Source: Toxorhynchites rutilus septentrionalis (Eukaryota; Arthropoda; Insecta; Diptera; Culicidae). From it: a stretch of 64,000 nucleotides of DNA. The notes under the pieces were generated by a model. It searched no databases. It had not been told where the DNA came from and saw only the letters and a list, made by a program, of their open reading frames with translations. This document shows positions 1 through 13,062 of the stretch, one piece after another (position 1 is the first letter of the stretch; every line of letters starts with the position of its first letter). Both the position numbers and the translations under genes were made by a program. The stretch lies in NCBI RefSeq assembly GCF_029784135.1, contig NC_073745.1:40938420-41002419 (forward strand), in the 5' to 3' direction.

Positions 1-1219
1 AGTTCATTTTACTAGATTATGTATTTCACATACTTTTCTAATGGTTATTTGTGAAATTTTCAACGATTTTACTGTTTTAACTTGTTTTTCACATTGTGTT
101 TTGTTTGTGTTGTGTTTATTGATATGTCCATTTATAGGTCGCAATTGCCTCTAATGCGACAACTGTGTGGTGCTTCGGGATGTCCAATTAGAGGCGAATT
201 ATTGTATCTCGAGAACATGTCATATAACCTGTATTTCAAATGTTTTTTTTATTATTGATTTTCCAACAACTTTGTTAAACGATGTATGACATATGTACAA
301 TCACAGGTAAATTAAGGATGCTAAATACTTACACTGTCACTGTATATCGTAATTTTTATTGCTAATTGCTAATTGCTTTTATTCCAGTTTTTTCGTATTT
401 TTCCGGTTTTTTTTTCAAATTTTTCCAGCTTTGTCAAAAATTTGGTGGCAACTCTACCTATGGTCGACTGTCGCGATAGCATTCGCTACGAATACCGCAT
501 TGTTGTCCTACTATAAGGAAACAAATTGCTTGTGTAATGCTCTCGCTATGGCAAGAATGGATCATCAATTAGTCATCTTCAACTGTTTCTACAAAACAAC
601 TCATCGCAATGATTCTTTTGAGTTAGAGTTATTGAAATTTTTTCTATGCATTCTAAAATAATACCCGGTATAGTAAAAAACGAGCAAATTGGTAATGAAG
701 CTATCATCCAGTGGTGAGAGCTATGCTCTTCGGTGAAAACTGAAGATGAAGGCTCGTTTTGCAACGGTTGCTGTCGTCGTCCCCACAACTAGACTACCGA
801 TTGGGTTCGGATTTTCTGTTGCCGTTCTGCGAGAAAATGTTGCATAGTATAACTGTATTATTTCTTTAGAAAATAATACTTTTGAGAGATGTAGTTTTTC
901 TAACAGACACCGAAGAACCAATTAGATATTCAATAAGTTCCGTGTTTCAGTTTTGCTCTAGACAGTTAGCAATCAGTTAGTACATGGTAATGTTGAGCGG
1001 AGATTTGTAAATTTGCACAAATTGGCTTTTCATTTCTTTGCGAAATATTTGTACTGAATAATTCATTCTTAAACTTCTAAAATGTTCGTTCGCACTAGCA
1101 ATAATTTTGTAGTTCTACGTCAACAATGCGGTCTTGTCTGGGACACCACCTTTTTTTTTTAAACAGAGATATTCTTAATTGAATGTAAAAATAAACTTTC
1201 GTCTTTGGTGACGAATATT
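1..1219. other. AT-rich stretch without recognisable gene
   Basis: I see no coding sequence, RNA gene or clear terminal repeats here. There are short T-runs and a small direct triplication of a gctaatt word near 360-376. The short open frames have no recognisable motif and no coherent splice signals. Confidence 0.5.
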
Positions 1220-1229
1220 TTAATAAGTA

Positions 1230-1324
1230 ATGATCAAACCGCAAATCGGTCGAGCATTGTCATGTTGTAGAATCACTTTTTCGGGACACTGCTCGTTATG
1301 TGGCCGTTTTTCGCGCAGTGCACG
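1230..1324 (-). pseudogene. mariner-type transposase relic (catalytic-core fragment)
   Basis: The minus-strand reading contains ALREKRPHNEQ followed by KVILQHDNARP. This is the segment around the second catalytic Asp of mariner-family (D,D34D) transposases, where HDNARPH is the usual form. The residues before it are not transposase-like, and after DNARP the similarity is lost (ICGLII instead of the expected HVA-type continuation and the PPYSPDLAPSD block). It is a fragment of about 30 codons of a protein normally near 345 residues, so it cannot be functional. No terminal inverted repeats were found nearby. The motif is visible directly; the family assignment rests on knowledge of mariner proteins. 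Confidence 0.6.
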
Positions 1325-1459
1325 AAACGATGATTTTTTGCTCGATAGAAAATGCTTGGGACCAATGACAATGATTCCTAGCCATCGCTTCACCAAAAAA
1401 CGAGCCAACGCTGATGCAGAACCTCCTATTCCCACACCACACCTCCAAAGCATGCTCAC

Positions 1460-4004
1460 CGCTACACAGATTCATAAAAGCAGCTTACAACCACTCAATA
1501 AAAGAAGGACGATAAAATTTTCTATAAGCGCGGGCTGACGTGTCCTTTACGTCGCGCGCGTATGAATACCGGGCTGTCAAGGATGCCATAAAGGATAATT
1601 TAGATTGTCGATAAGAAGCTCGGGAAGCTCGCGTTCAAAAGGCTTCGGTGATCGGTGCCGAACACACACGTTCCCATTCATCTTTTCGGCCGCCGGAGAA
1701 AACTGCCTTCCACACCCACAGAGGGCGAATTGTCAGGGTGAAAGAGCACTCGGCTTACCTCTTTTCTTCGGAATGAAGGAAACCATTACAATGATGGATT
1801 ACCCATCAACAAATTTACGGCACAGCAAAGGACTCCGGAAGGCTGCGCCGATTAGAGATTGGAAGATGACATTGGGTCTGGGGCTACCTGCCACGGTGAC
1901 ACTTATCGCGGTGGTGATAATCGGCAAGCGCAATTTAAAGACAATTTTACGCTTCCAAAACATTAAGATAAGCCGTAACCGTCGGCGGCAGCAGCGGTAG
2001 CATCGTCATCATCATAATCAATCGTTTGAACCGTTAGTGTACCACGTGTTGCCGTCGCCTGATCTTTTTTCTGCTCCTCCTCCTTCTCCTCCTGCACCCG
2101 GTGATTCCGGGAATTACATTAAACCCGAATTTTCGGAAGCTAAAACGATAAATTTCCTTCTGGTCCGTGCGTGCCTTCCATTGAAGGCAACGTCGGTTTG
2201 GCCGATCGAATGTAATTGGAATCCCGCCTTGGCTGAGATGAATTTCGATAGGTTTCGATCAGTGCCCAGAAGCAGCGGCAAAAAAAAGCACACTGAATTT
2301 GAAACCAAAGTTATGTTTTAGAGATTGCGGGATTATCTGGTGGGTCGTATCTTCTCTGGCGGCTGGCTTTTTTGGCTGATTTTTTTTCTGTTGTTTTCAA
2401 TCGACGGATCGGTTGAAAGAACGGTTCGGAACCTCAATGGCTGAGATGCGCCCGCGTATGGCTCCTGCTCCAGCGGGCCGAGAGACGGTACATTAATTTT
2501 AATTACTGGTAGCTTCTCTCTTTAACTAGTAGCTTCCTAAATAGCCGATTGATTGTGTCAGATAGACGGGGGAATTATTTTTTTCCTCGTTTTTATCGAC
2601 TTTATCGAGCGTCGGCGAAATGGATGGTTTGTGGTTGTTTGCAAGCGGTTTCGTTAATTAATGTTCGCTGTAAACAGTTGTTTTGAGCAGAAATGTCAAA
2701 TCCAGGAAAATATAGTAGACTTTTTTTTAGTTGTTCCATTTGTGCTTCATAGGAATATGATTCCAGCGCGCCGCTACTCTGCATCCCACTATGGGAGCAC
2801 ACATGTGAAATCCTCCCCGGAGGACATTCGGTGCGGATACTTTGAAGAATGAGCGAAACCCAAATGCATACGGCACAGCGGAATCGTCAGAATAATTAAC
2901 AATATGTTTCACTTTTTCATACATGTTTTTTTCAATGACTCACAGAAGGGAACCCCTAATTGTACGTTGCGAGAGGGAAAAGAGGAATACAGCAACTGGA
3001 AACTGGCTCGAGCATCGAGCGATCACTACAGGAGCTGCTGCATGGGTTTTAAACATTGCCCCAGGCATCCTGGCATTGATGCCGGCGAACGAACTAACAT
3101 TTCGAGCCAATTGTCGTCTCCGGTCGGCTAATTCAGGATTTCGGCTCAGACTTGATGGCGCGAGCGAGTGTTTATTATTTTTTCTGTTGTTTGCTCAGCG
3201 CCAAAATGGGTCCTGTTGCCGAAGGAAAGGGTATTTTTAAAATGTTTTCCTCTCTGGTTTATACTTTTTTTTTGTTTCGCCTTAACCTACCAGCAGAGAA
3301 CGGATTCAGAAGCATAATTTAATCAGGAAATTAATTCCACCTCTCACATGTAAGCGCGCAGCCGGCGTTGTTCTTTTCATGATTTACTCCATTTCCGGAA
3401 CGCACAGAGAATGTGTTCCATTACGATGTCTACTCTATTAGTCCAAAGATGGTTGTATTGACAACCGGCGGTAATCATATCTCACCAACTTCAGAAAGTG
3501 GAGTAGAGTTCCGAACCGTTTTGGCAGTGTTTCAGTGGCTCAAAATCCAGTTTGAACATTTCCGGTAGTAGTTGACATTTGCAAAATGCGTTTTGGGTCG
3601 ATTCATCGATTTTCATTAGTCGAAATGGTGTGAAAACGAACAAGAAACGACGCAGAATAATATTTTTTTGCTGTTGTTTCAAAACTGGTCTCACAGCATT
3701 TAAACTTTGTTCCAAGTCTTGACAACAGTAGTGAGTGCTAAAATAGAATCGCCTAGTGATAAGAAGGTACAAGCAGAGTGATTTCTACTCTATTTGTATA
3801 CATCTATTCTGTATGGTCATGTTCATTTTAGATATGTTTGCGTTTATACTCAGTTTTGAAATTCACATTTTTGCTGCTGGCATCCACTTCATGCTGATCA
3901 CTTTGCGATTTGATGAAAAGAGAACATAGCTGGTCCTGGTCCTTGCATAAGAAATATTCTAAAACTTATTTGTTCGTTTAGCTCTAATAATGTGCTAAGA
4001 CGGG
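1460..4004. other. mixed unique-looking DNA, no gene recognised
   Basis: The stretch around 1500-2500 is GC-richer (cgcgcgcg near 1553-1560, ggcggcagcagcgg near 1984). Several short frames are open on both strands, but none shows a recognisable domain, and the opposite-strand frames overlap one another. The rest is AT-rich. It could be intronic or intergenic. Confidence 0.4.
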
Positions 4005-4006
4005 TA

Positions 4007-4652
4007 CCGTTCTGAATCACACATCATATTTCGGACACTTTGTTCTAATATCTTGAAATGCTTAAGATATGATGGTGATATAACTATCAAATTAATATCA
4101 CAATTGCTTCTTTAGAGTAATCCCTTGGTTTCACTATCATTTCACATGAGAACTACATTTGAATTATAACATAATCGGCAGAAATTTTACAACACTACTC
4201 ATTATCGTTTGTGTTTGACGTTTCCTTAGCGTGAGTACGTAGAATTTACCCGTTCATAAATATTAAAATTTCTCCCGTGTCTCATCAGTTCTCATCATCG
4301 TTAACAGTTTACTGTGATTGCTTGGTAAGTGTTCCGCAATTGACCATAAAATATAATCAAGTGTAATGTAATTTTCGTCCAAAAGATAACAAAATAAAGT
4401 GTCCGAAATTTGAAGTCAATCTGTCCGAAATTTGATTTGGTGTCCGAAGTTTGATTCTTATTCGCTTCATTTGAAAAGCATTTTATTCGATGATTTTTTT
4501 ATGTTTTCAATCAAATAGGTACCAAAGTAGAAAGCTCAAAAGCATATTGAACTAATTTATTAAAAACATCAACCAAGTAATACCTGTGCATAAAGTTTAG
4601 ATCTGTTTTCTGCATCATATGCTTTGTGCGTCCGAAATATGATTCAGAACGG
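4007..4652. mobile_element. MITE with TA target duplication (646 bp)
   Basis: The left end reads ccgttctgaatca after a TA, and the right end reads tgattcagaacgg before a TA. This gives a 13-bp perfect terminal inverted repeat with imperfect extension (catatttcggac in both arms). The interior repeats the word gtccgaaatttga several times (near 4400-4445). There is no transposase frame. A TA target duplication and this size fit a non-autonomous Tc1/mariner-type element. The family link is inferred, because no autonomous partner with these ends is in the window. Confidence 0.75.
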
Positions 4653-4654
4653 TA

Positions 4655-5540
4655 ATATCATAATCAGGGCGCAATAAAGTCATATTCAACTGATAATAGT
4701 CAGGGGAATATGAATAAATCCGTCTTCGCATTCAATTGAAAATGAGTTTTCGTTTCTCCGTCAGCATTACTCAACAGTCATTCAGGCGTCTAGTTGTTAT
4801 CTCCCCCTCTACGACTCGACTATCTCATTTCATTCTTCTCCGTCAAGTGGACTTCATTACATATTGAAATTACGCCCCCAAGACTGAATTCGTTTCTCTC
4901 TCTCTCATGTATCACGTATTCATGTATCGATGTTTGAGTTCACGGTGGGAAAACAATGGAGCCGTCCATTGCACCAAACATCAAGTTTTCGTTTCACTTT
5001 ATATGGACGCTAAAAGATTGCGTACGCGGGCAACGAGATTTATGTCGTGGAGAGTAGTAGGGGTGGATTGAAGTCAGATTGAATGAATAGGCAGATTTGT
5101 AATTATTCGTCACGTCAATTAGAATAACCATTTGCTAGAATAGTTCATCAGTCATCCTCGCTCTTAACACTCGTCAATTCACTTCCAGTCAATTCAAGTC
5201 ATGTTGACGGCGAATGCTGAAGTTGTCCTAGTCGAAGTGAAGCGACTGAGAGGAGAGTCGATTTTCATTTTTCATCTTCGAAAATGTTGGACCCTGATCA
5301 CAATATTGAGAAAAGGTTAGCATCTCTTCGACAATTAAAACTGAATGTCGTTGTGCGTCCTCTGTTAACTAATCATTAGAATTTGAGGAGATGAGAAAAC
5401 AAGAATCTATTGAAATTGCAATGTTTCAATGATCATGCTCATTATTTCATTGGGTGTTTTTATAAAATACTGTGAAAAAAGTAGACAAATGTTTCCTTCT
5501 TCGCAGCATCACACTCTCCTCGGCGAAAAATGGCCATGAT
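4655..5540. other. no gene recognised
   Basis: This stretch is pyrimidine/purine-biased and holds many cttcattt, tcattc and gaatga words, probably old repeat sequence. No coding sequence or clean terminal repeats were found. Confidence 0.35.
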
Positions 5541-6123
5541 CAGAGATGTCAACCTTCCTGATTTTTCAAGATTTCCCAGATTTTTTGACACGTTCCCAAA
5601 CAAACACTCTATTTTGTCTGATTTTTCTGAAATGATCCTGATTTTTCCTGATTTTGTACTTTTTACTTTATTATAAAGAAAATTGTCCGCAATAAATATA
5701 CGAAGTTTTCCTGGTTGGAAATGTGAATTGTCATAATAGCATACATGAAAAAGCGAGATCTTCAGTCCGTACTTGTATAAAGTTTTTTTTTAATTTTTTA
5801 TATATTTTCTGAAGCGGTTTGCTTTATCGAAGATACTGCAAAATTCTCTCGAGCACACGAACTTCGACACTATGGACAGCATAGAAAGTATCTTTCTTTT
5901 ATATATAAAACAGTTTTCGACGAGAGGGCAAATATTTTCTGAAAGGATAAAATGTTTGAGTTATGTGAAAGATGGCGAAAGAACGTGGAACAAAAATGTG
6001 CACATAAATTTGAATAAATGTATCGGTTTGAGCTTTCAGGACAACACAATATGAGCATCCTGATTTCTCGTGATTTTTATTTTCATTCTCTCTGATTTTT
6101 GAAAATAATAGTTGGCAACCCTG
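5541..6123. mobile_element. hAT/P-like non-autonomous TIR element
   Basis: The left end is cagagatgtcaacc and the right end, reverse-complemented, is cagggttgccaac. Both are followed by T-rich/A-rich subterminal sequence with repeated ctgattttt words. The immediate flanks gccatgat and gtcacgat match at 6 of 8 positions, which would fit a decayed 8-bp target duplication as made by hAT or P elements. The interior (about 580 bp) has no transposase-like frame. The ends are diverged, so the exact boundary is uncertain. Confidence 0.5.
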
Positions 6124-6984
6124 GTCACGATAGTAGAAAGAGATCAAAATTGATACTCTCACCACTCTCGTTGCGGCAAATCGTAAGCAGAATGATCGGC
6201 TGTGGGGGACATGAAATTCTACAACTTGAGGTTTAGCCCGAGTCATTTTCTATTGATTCATTTTAGTCAATTGGAAATATTCATCATCAAAGAGTTTCAT
6301 TTCACATGCAAGAGGGTGCTTGCAGTTCATATACGTTAGTAACTTTTATGTGCTTCATTTCACCAAAATAAATTGTTCCGGCGTTTTCCGAAAAAAAAAC
6401 TGTGATATTAAAATAGTCATAGAAAGGCCTAGTAGTCACGCTTACCATTACACCGCCGACAACTGATTATTCATGCTGACTTACTGCACAAACTCATCAT
6501 TTTCATTAGTTTCGGTGAGAACGTTTTGAATGCAATAACGAAACCTGCATTTGAATATAAGCTGCTCAAAAAATTAATGTTCCGATTTGATCTGAAAGTG
6601 ACGACTGAAAAGTTTGCTCTAGTGTGAAGAATGGAATGTGTATACGTGAAGTAAAAGAAGCTCGCGCAAAGAAGAAGATATATTTCTATTATTGAGCATG
6701 AAAAGAGAACATCAATATATTGAGCCCGCGTGAATACGAATCAACCTCAGAAGAATTAGCTTCGAAGGGCAAACGGACAATGAAAAGAAGTCACAGCAAT
6801 CAAAGACTGAATACTAAATTACTTTCCTCAAAATCTCGAGAGAAATGGAGAGAGAGAGAGCCCTTGGCAGTGTGATTTTTTTCGAGACTGAATACGAATG
6901 GACTTTTAGATTTTAAGCTTCTACAATGTAAACATGGAAGGTAGTAGCAACTTTTACATATGAATGTAACATACTCACAGCTTG

Positions 6985-7615
6985 CATGCTTTTGTGTGAT
7001 TTCAATAACCAGTTTTCAAAGCAATTATTAAGCTATTGAATCAAGTTTTCGAGTAAGTAATAAGTATCAAGCATATAACTCTTGGACATTTTATCTTTCG
7101 TATAAAATGATTACCATATCATTTCGTTGGGCCGGAGCAGAATTATTAACGCTCAATGAAAGAATGGATTCCTCCTCGAAAATACTCAGCACGAATAATA
7201 CCCCTCTTCCCACTAATTGGAAACGACGATCAATTGCGGCATTCATACACAAATGATTTTATAACTACTGCTTTCATCAACGTGATGATTTGGTGAAATT
7301 TCCTCTACACCATATCAAACATTTCGTATTCTCCACTATCAAATCCATAGTCAATGGCATCCATCTGTATCGAATTATCATCAATTCTTCGGTTTTTTTG
7401 TAACTAAATGGATTTTCGAGCGAGCGCTAGCTCATAAACAGATTTGTGTTATTTCAATAGTATTTTTTTTCAAAGCAATTTTTGAACTATAGAATTTTTT
7501 TTTGGATCAGTAATTGATAAGAATATAACGCGTAGACATTTTACCTTTACCTTTTTTTACCTTTTTTATCATACCATTCCATTCAGTTGGTTAGGAGGAA
7601 TTAACGCTCAAAATC
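6985..7615. repeat. diverged direct repeat (about 6985-7160 and 7425-7615)
   Basis: Both copies share, in the same order, gtgtgatttcaata/gtgttatttcaata, tttcaaagcaatt, an agctattgaat/aactatagaat word, ataacgcgtagacatttta-like text, atcataccattcc-like text and gaattaacgctcaa. Divergence is high, with several indels. The roughly 260 bp between them is unrelated. This is either an old tandem or segmental duplication or two copies of one transposon family. Confidence 0.5.
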
Positions 7616-7681
7616 TTGTTGTTCCGGCGTAACGCTCTCGTTTTCGGAACTTTGAACTCACACTCCAGTATAGAAATGAAA

Positions 7682-7701
7682 GACGTGGTCCTACGTCAAA
7701 A
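7682..7701. repeat. gacgtNgtcctacgtc palindromic end motif, copy 1
   Basis: It reads gacgtggtcctacgtcaaaa and is preceded by tatagaaatgaaa. The same context recurs near 59706-59741 (tatagaaatcaaa before gacatagtcctatgtc). It is probably the terminus or subterminal palindrome of a repeat family. Confidence 0.5.
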
Positions 7702-7899
7702 TGGGCCTTTGATGTGGTAAACCGTCAGTTTCGTTCAATACAGAGAGCAGTAATTCTTTTTTACGGAGATCTGCGTCTTATCTTAAACTTAGGAGTCTAT
7801 TTCAATGTTTCGGTTGGAAAAAGCGAATAGATTTTGATCGTCGATATCTTCTCAATTAAGAAAAATGATTTTGTTACCAAATACACAAATTCATAGGAA

Positions 7900-8020
7900 G
7901 AATCTCCAGAAACTTTTTTTGGTTGAGGAAATATATAGTGGAAAAAGTAAAACAAATAAACAATGTAACGAATAAAATAGGTAGGTTTATCAGATTTTAC
8001 TCGCCATTCTCCCACAATGT
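7900..8020. repeat. dispersed repeat, related to 58130-58250
   Basis: It shares atatagtggaaa-agtaaa, aatgtaaYgaataaaatagg and a ccacaatg word, in the same order and orientation, with the stretch at 58130-58250. No ends or coding content could be defined. Confidence 0.5.
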
Positions 8021-8769
8021 AAAAAGCAAAACCTACAAAGCATCTGCGATGCGGGTGTTAGCTTGCATGTCATGGTTTTCTTCTTAGTGGTCACGTTGCA
8101 TCGAACAAGATGTATAAATAGTTCTGCTCTGTGGATGCAGTTTTTCAGTTTCGTCAAGCAGTTAAAGCGTTCTGAGTACGAAAATATGCGTTTGTTGAAT
8201 AGAATAAGGGACTGCGTTATGTGCTCTGTTTTGCACAGAATGAGTATTTTCGAGCTTATTCAGGACTTGTTCCGAGCGATTATATTTTTTTTTTCGGAAA
8301 ATCGAGCATTGTTTCCGGTTTAAAAGTGGCGTCAAAGTACAGCACATTTAACATCTGGAGAAGTCATTTTACTGCGATGAGAGCTGTGAACTTCGGTTGA
8401 TTAACCTGTCTTTTTATATACATTTGTCAACATCGATGTAAGAAAATTGGATAGTGCCAAGTTTATCGTGGACCATGAAGGGTTTAATTTGAACACAACA
8501 TTTAACAGGCAACATAACCACACAAACCATCAAAACTTCCTACCAAAGAGTTATTTATCGTGCGGATCTGCATTTTCAAACGCTTTTGAGAGATTCTCCT
8601 CATGATGACAAATGTACTGTGTCGACATTCGTACTTGTGGGGCAAATAAATTTTCATTCGCTTGAAAAAAGGAAATTCGCAATTTATCGAAAAATAGAAA
8701 TATATATCTTTTTGTTTTTCAAAAGGTAGCGAGCGCTTGCATTATAATTTTTTAAAATATTTTTTCAAC
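8021..8769. other. no gene recognised
   Basis: AT-rich sequence. The 86-residue plus-strand frame at 8063-8323 and its antisense partner show no motif I recognise. Confidence 0.35.
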
Positions 8770-10500
8770 GGTATTTTTAGGATTTTATTTTCTCTGTGAA
8801 ATGTAGGAAATTGTTTAAATTTTCACAAAAAAATACTTTTAGAAAAAAATTTTGCTGACAAAAAAGTTATTTTAAAAATTAAAATTAATTTTTCTCAAAA
8901 ACGTATTTTTTAAAAATTCACAAATATATATATATGAATAGCCCTTACAATTTCCAACAAGTCATCCATACATCGTAAGATGGGCATTTTTACAGGGAAA
9001 AAGTTTTTCGAACAACAACTTTTTCAAGTTTTCTTTGAAAAAATTAAAAAACTTATTGAAAACTTATTCTAATTTTGTTTAAAGTCAAGATAGACATCAA
9101 CTTTCTATCTTTTATAGTTTTGGAATATATGTAATTTTTGTATGAAGACTCCTGATAAAAGTAATGTTTTACTCGTAGCATTTTTATGTGTAAATTCTCA
9201 CGATTGACATGTTTTTAAATAGAGAAAAGTTAGCAGAGCATATAAATTGCGAGAATTTATACATAAAAATGTTACGAATTAAACATTATTAGTATTTTTT
9301 CAAAGAAAGAAAAGAAAAAGTTGTTGTTCGAAAATCTTTTTCCATGTAAATGCGCCCATCGTCCGATGTATGGAAAACTTGTTGGAAATTTTAAGGGCTA
9401 TTTATATCTATTTTTTTCAGAACTTTTAAAGCATATGTTTTCAAGAAAAAATGAATTTTAATTTTCAAAACTTTTTTTTTCAATGAAATTATTTTCCAAA
9501 AAATTCTTTCATAATTTTTATTGAAAACCCAAGTTATTTCCAATATTTCATTCTATGAACAACATTTTTTTAGATCTTATAGTTTTTAAATTAAGATTTT
9601 TCGAAAAAAAGTTGAAACAACTCAAAATTTAAAAAAAAAACTAAAAAAGACTATCAGACCTACAAAATTTTAGTCAAAGAATGGAATGTAGGAAATTATT
9701 TTGGTTTTCAATAAAAATTATAAAAAAAGTATTTTGAAAATTAGAATTCATTTTTCTCGAAAACATATGCCTTTCAAATTCTGAAAGATATAGATATAAA
9801 TAGCCTTTAAAATTTCCAACAAGTTTTCCATACATCGGACGATGGGCACATTTACATAGAAAAAGTTTTTCGAACAACAACTTTTTCTTTTTCTTTCTTT
9901 AAAAAAATACTATTAATGTTTAATTCGTAATATTTTTATGCATAAATTATCGCAATTTACATGCTCTGAAATTTTTCTCCATTTAGAAACCTGAAAAGAA
10001 CATGTCAAACGTGATAATTTACACACAAAATAGTTACGAGCAAAACATTTTTTTAGGAGTCTTCAAACAAAAATGACTTATATTCCAAAAAACTATAAAA
10101 GACAGAAAAAATATGTTTTCGACAAAAGTTTATAATTTAACAAGGTCTAAAATTTTGTCGAATACACTATATCGAAATCATGACTTTCAACAAAATTAGG
10201 ATAAGTTGAATTTTTTTCAAAAAAAAAAAACATGAAAAAGTTGTTGTTCGAAAAACTTTTTCCATGTAAAAGTGCCCATCTTCCGATGTATGGATGAATT
10301 GTTGGAATTTGTAAAGGCTATTCATATATAAATTTTTGGGAATTTTAAAAAATACGTTTTTGAGAAACATGAATTTTAATTTTAAAAATAGCTGTTTTGT
10401 CAGCAAAATTTATTTCCAAAAAATTTTTGGTACTTTTTTGTGAAAATTCAGCCAATTTCCTACATTTCGCCCTTTGACAAAAATTTTGTAGGTATCATAG
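8770..10500. repeat. large 1.7-kb palindrome (fold-back element) with nested inverted repeats
   Basis: Sequence from about 8770 to 9590 is repeated in inverse orientation from about 9640 to 10500, with the centre near 9620. Matched blocks include gaaatgtaggaaattg (8800) with caatttcctacatttc (10450); a gaagactcctRa block (9146) with its inverse (10055); and attaaacattattagtattt (9280) with its inverse (9905). Each arm also holds an inner inverted pair carrying ccaacaagt-atccatacatcg, gatgggca and aaaagtttttcgaacaacaac (8950-9025 against 9315-9400; 9820-9890 against 10230-10300). The result is four alternating copies of one module. No coding frame of any length exists. It could extrude as a giant hairpin or be transcribed into long hairpin RNA (inference). 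Confidence 0.85.
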
Positions 10501-13038
10501 TTTTTAAATTTATTTTTTTTGTAAAAAATTAAGAAACAATTTTTGTCTTTTTCCAAAAAGAAGTCTAATTCATTTTTGAATATTTCAAGCATGCAAAGTT
10601 GCTTAAATGACCCCTGTCTTAACACCCACAACGTTTCACTACTATCTGAGATGGTGCTGCCAACTCCTAAGACGAGTTGACATCTATTGATCGTCTATTG
10701 ATAAAGCGATAATATGGAAATAATTTAAAAACGTTAAGTAAGAGTTAGAACTACATGTCCATGGTATTCAAATAACATCAAGCAATAATGTTCATTCCAA
10801 TTACAACAATTTACAACTGCCTTCGGAACTGCTATAGAGAGTAAATTGCTTCCCAAGTACGGGTGAATTATTTTGACGTTTATTTTGTTGTTGTCAGGAT
10901 GTCTTGAAACAGTATTTTGCCATTCGAAGATCTCATGTATTCGCCAAGAGTGGCAATGGTACTAGAATGATGATTGAGAGATGGAAATATCGTAGATTTG
11001 CAATGAAGTATTGATGTTAACATAAACAAAGTGGGTATGGAAATCACAAAATTTGCCGTGATTTACAATCTACGAATCTACAAATCTTCTATAATGGCAA
11101 GCCTATACAACGGATCGCCCGGCGTGGAATGGCCTGCATACACCTGTCTTCTGGCGGAACAACAATCGAGCTACAGCATGTTCGATGCAATCAAACGTGC
11201 CACATGCCAGGGGGAAATCCGATATCCAATCCAATAATCCGTTGAACTCAATAAAAACGGACAAAGCGGCCGCGCCCTATGGGATGCCACACGAGCCATT
11301 AAATTATGAAAAACTTTACCATAGAAAACAACGATTGTCAATAAACCAAAACCTTTCGATAAAGAAAACATCATTTGTCACCTCCGGAAAGTGTCCGCGG
11401 CTTCGGCTCACCGCAAAGCGTTTTTCGTTTTATTTTCGTGAAAGGAAAATTTTATTGCTCGAGTTTTGCATTCCATCTGAACTTGCTCGCCAAGATGAAT
11501 AGACGGTTAATAAGTCGAAATTGAACTCGGAAAATTATAAAACAAGCAATAAAAATGTTCAGCGGGTGACAATGCCACTTTCATTTCCACCCTTTCGGGT
11601 CGATCCCCGTCTTCCGGTCGTTGGACGTCTCGGACTCGTAAAATTCGAAACCCCCGAATTCTATCTATGCCTTTCGAACGATGAGAACTCAAAATGCGTG
11701 CAGTAATTGATCGAGTCTCTTTTGCGCGAAGGACGGACGCGGATGGATTATTGTATCAATAAACGGCCACAATAGCGCATTTCCTTCGGAAGGCACCGCT
11801 TAGAAATGGTTGATCCAATTTCCATCAGAAAAACCGTTCGGCCATCATTGAGTGATAGTAATGACATCTGTTGAAAGAGTGATACCGATGATTATGTTCA
11901 CAGCGCCATTTTTTCGGAGCAGTTATTGCGTCCCAAAATTTACATAAAGCATAATGAACCTTGCTGTCTCGCTGTGGTGAATGTAATCCCAAATTGTTGA
12001 TATTTCTGACGCCGTGAATGGCTTCCGCTGAACGGATTATGCAGATTTTGAGTGGAGCTTTATTACTTCACACGGTAGGCTTCGCCGCATGATCTCGTTA
12101 ATAACATAAATTTTCGGTCGGAAGGCCCCGTCCAACGCCGAGATCTAGTTTCTGAGATTAATCGATTTTCCATTCACCACATTTCATCTAACCCCGACAA
12201 TTTGCTGCAAGAAACTTTCGGCGACCTGTCATCGCATAAATTGTCGCATTTTATGTATCCACCGCATGGCGCACTTTTGGCTCGCCTAAAACTGCTCTAA
12301 TTTACGTCCCCCTTTCGGACGGGGTTTTAATTCATACGACCGGTGACAGGCGGCCGGTATGAACGGAACCGGGCAACCCATGTGGTCCACCTGTTCACTG
12401 TCCAATCGCTGTCGATTTTGTATCAAAACAGCGGAACCGATCCATAAATTTTCCGGCTCCGGGTGCCTGGTGCCTGCGTATGTGCTCCGACGATTGCTGC
12501 TGCTCTCATCGCGCAACCAGCGGCCATCGCGATACGCGCAGGCTGGCTTCTTTCACTGTCCGCGGCGCGGGACTTGTGCTCAGACAACCAACAAAACACT
12601 GTCATCGCTTTTTCATTCATAAATTCCATCAAAAGCCTGAGCCTGAGAAAACGAAGCGAGTGGAAAAAAAATCGTCGGAGCCAAATACGACAAACTGGCC
12701 CACCCAATACTGCGTGCCACGGTCCACTCCATCGGCCTCTGATTCCTTGTTTATGCTTCCGATTGTGATAATTAATTCTCCAATAAGCGTCGCCGTGCGA
12801 GCGCGTCTCTAATGAAATCTCCAAACTTATTCCCTGGAAACGGGAGAAAATCAAAACAAAAGCCAGGAGCGAGCGGTGTGAAATTATTAATTAACTCCGA
12901 TTTGAGTGCAAATGGTGGGAAAATGAGTCTGACCGGGCGGAATCCGGCGCTTCGAATGGAGGTGGAGGGAGGCGGGGCCAGTGCACATGGCTGTACAGTA
13001 ATGCACGGTGGTCGTAATGTGTCTTGTATTACGACCGC
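10501..13038. other. low-repeat block, GC-richer from 11.2 to 13.0 kb; no gene recognised
   Basis: The part from about 11.2 kb to 13.0 kb has more balanced base composition than its surroundings and no obvious transposon ends. Open frames on both strands (for example 12423-12854 minus and 12463-12812 plus) overlap in antisense and show no domain, so I do not call them genes. A block like this inside a long intron may be conserved non-coding or regulatory DNA. That needs a comparison between species and is inference. Confidence 0.35.
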
Positions 13039-13062
13039 GATGATGATGATGATGATGATGAT
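13039..13062. repeat. (GAT)8 microsatellite
   Basis: Uninterrupted gat repeats of 24 nt. Confidence 0.9.

Noticed and set aside
12423..12854. 143-codon minus frame and overlapping plus frames
   Set aside because: Three frames on two strands are open over the same GC-rich DNA, with no domain and no splice or start evidence; a composition effect.
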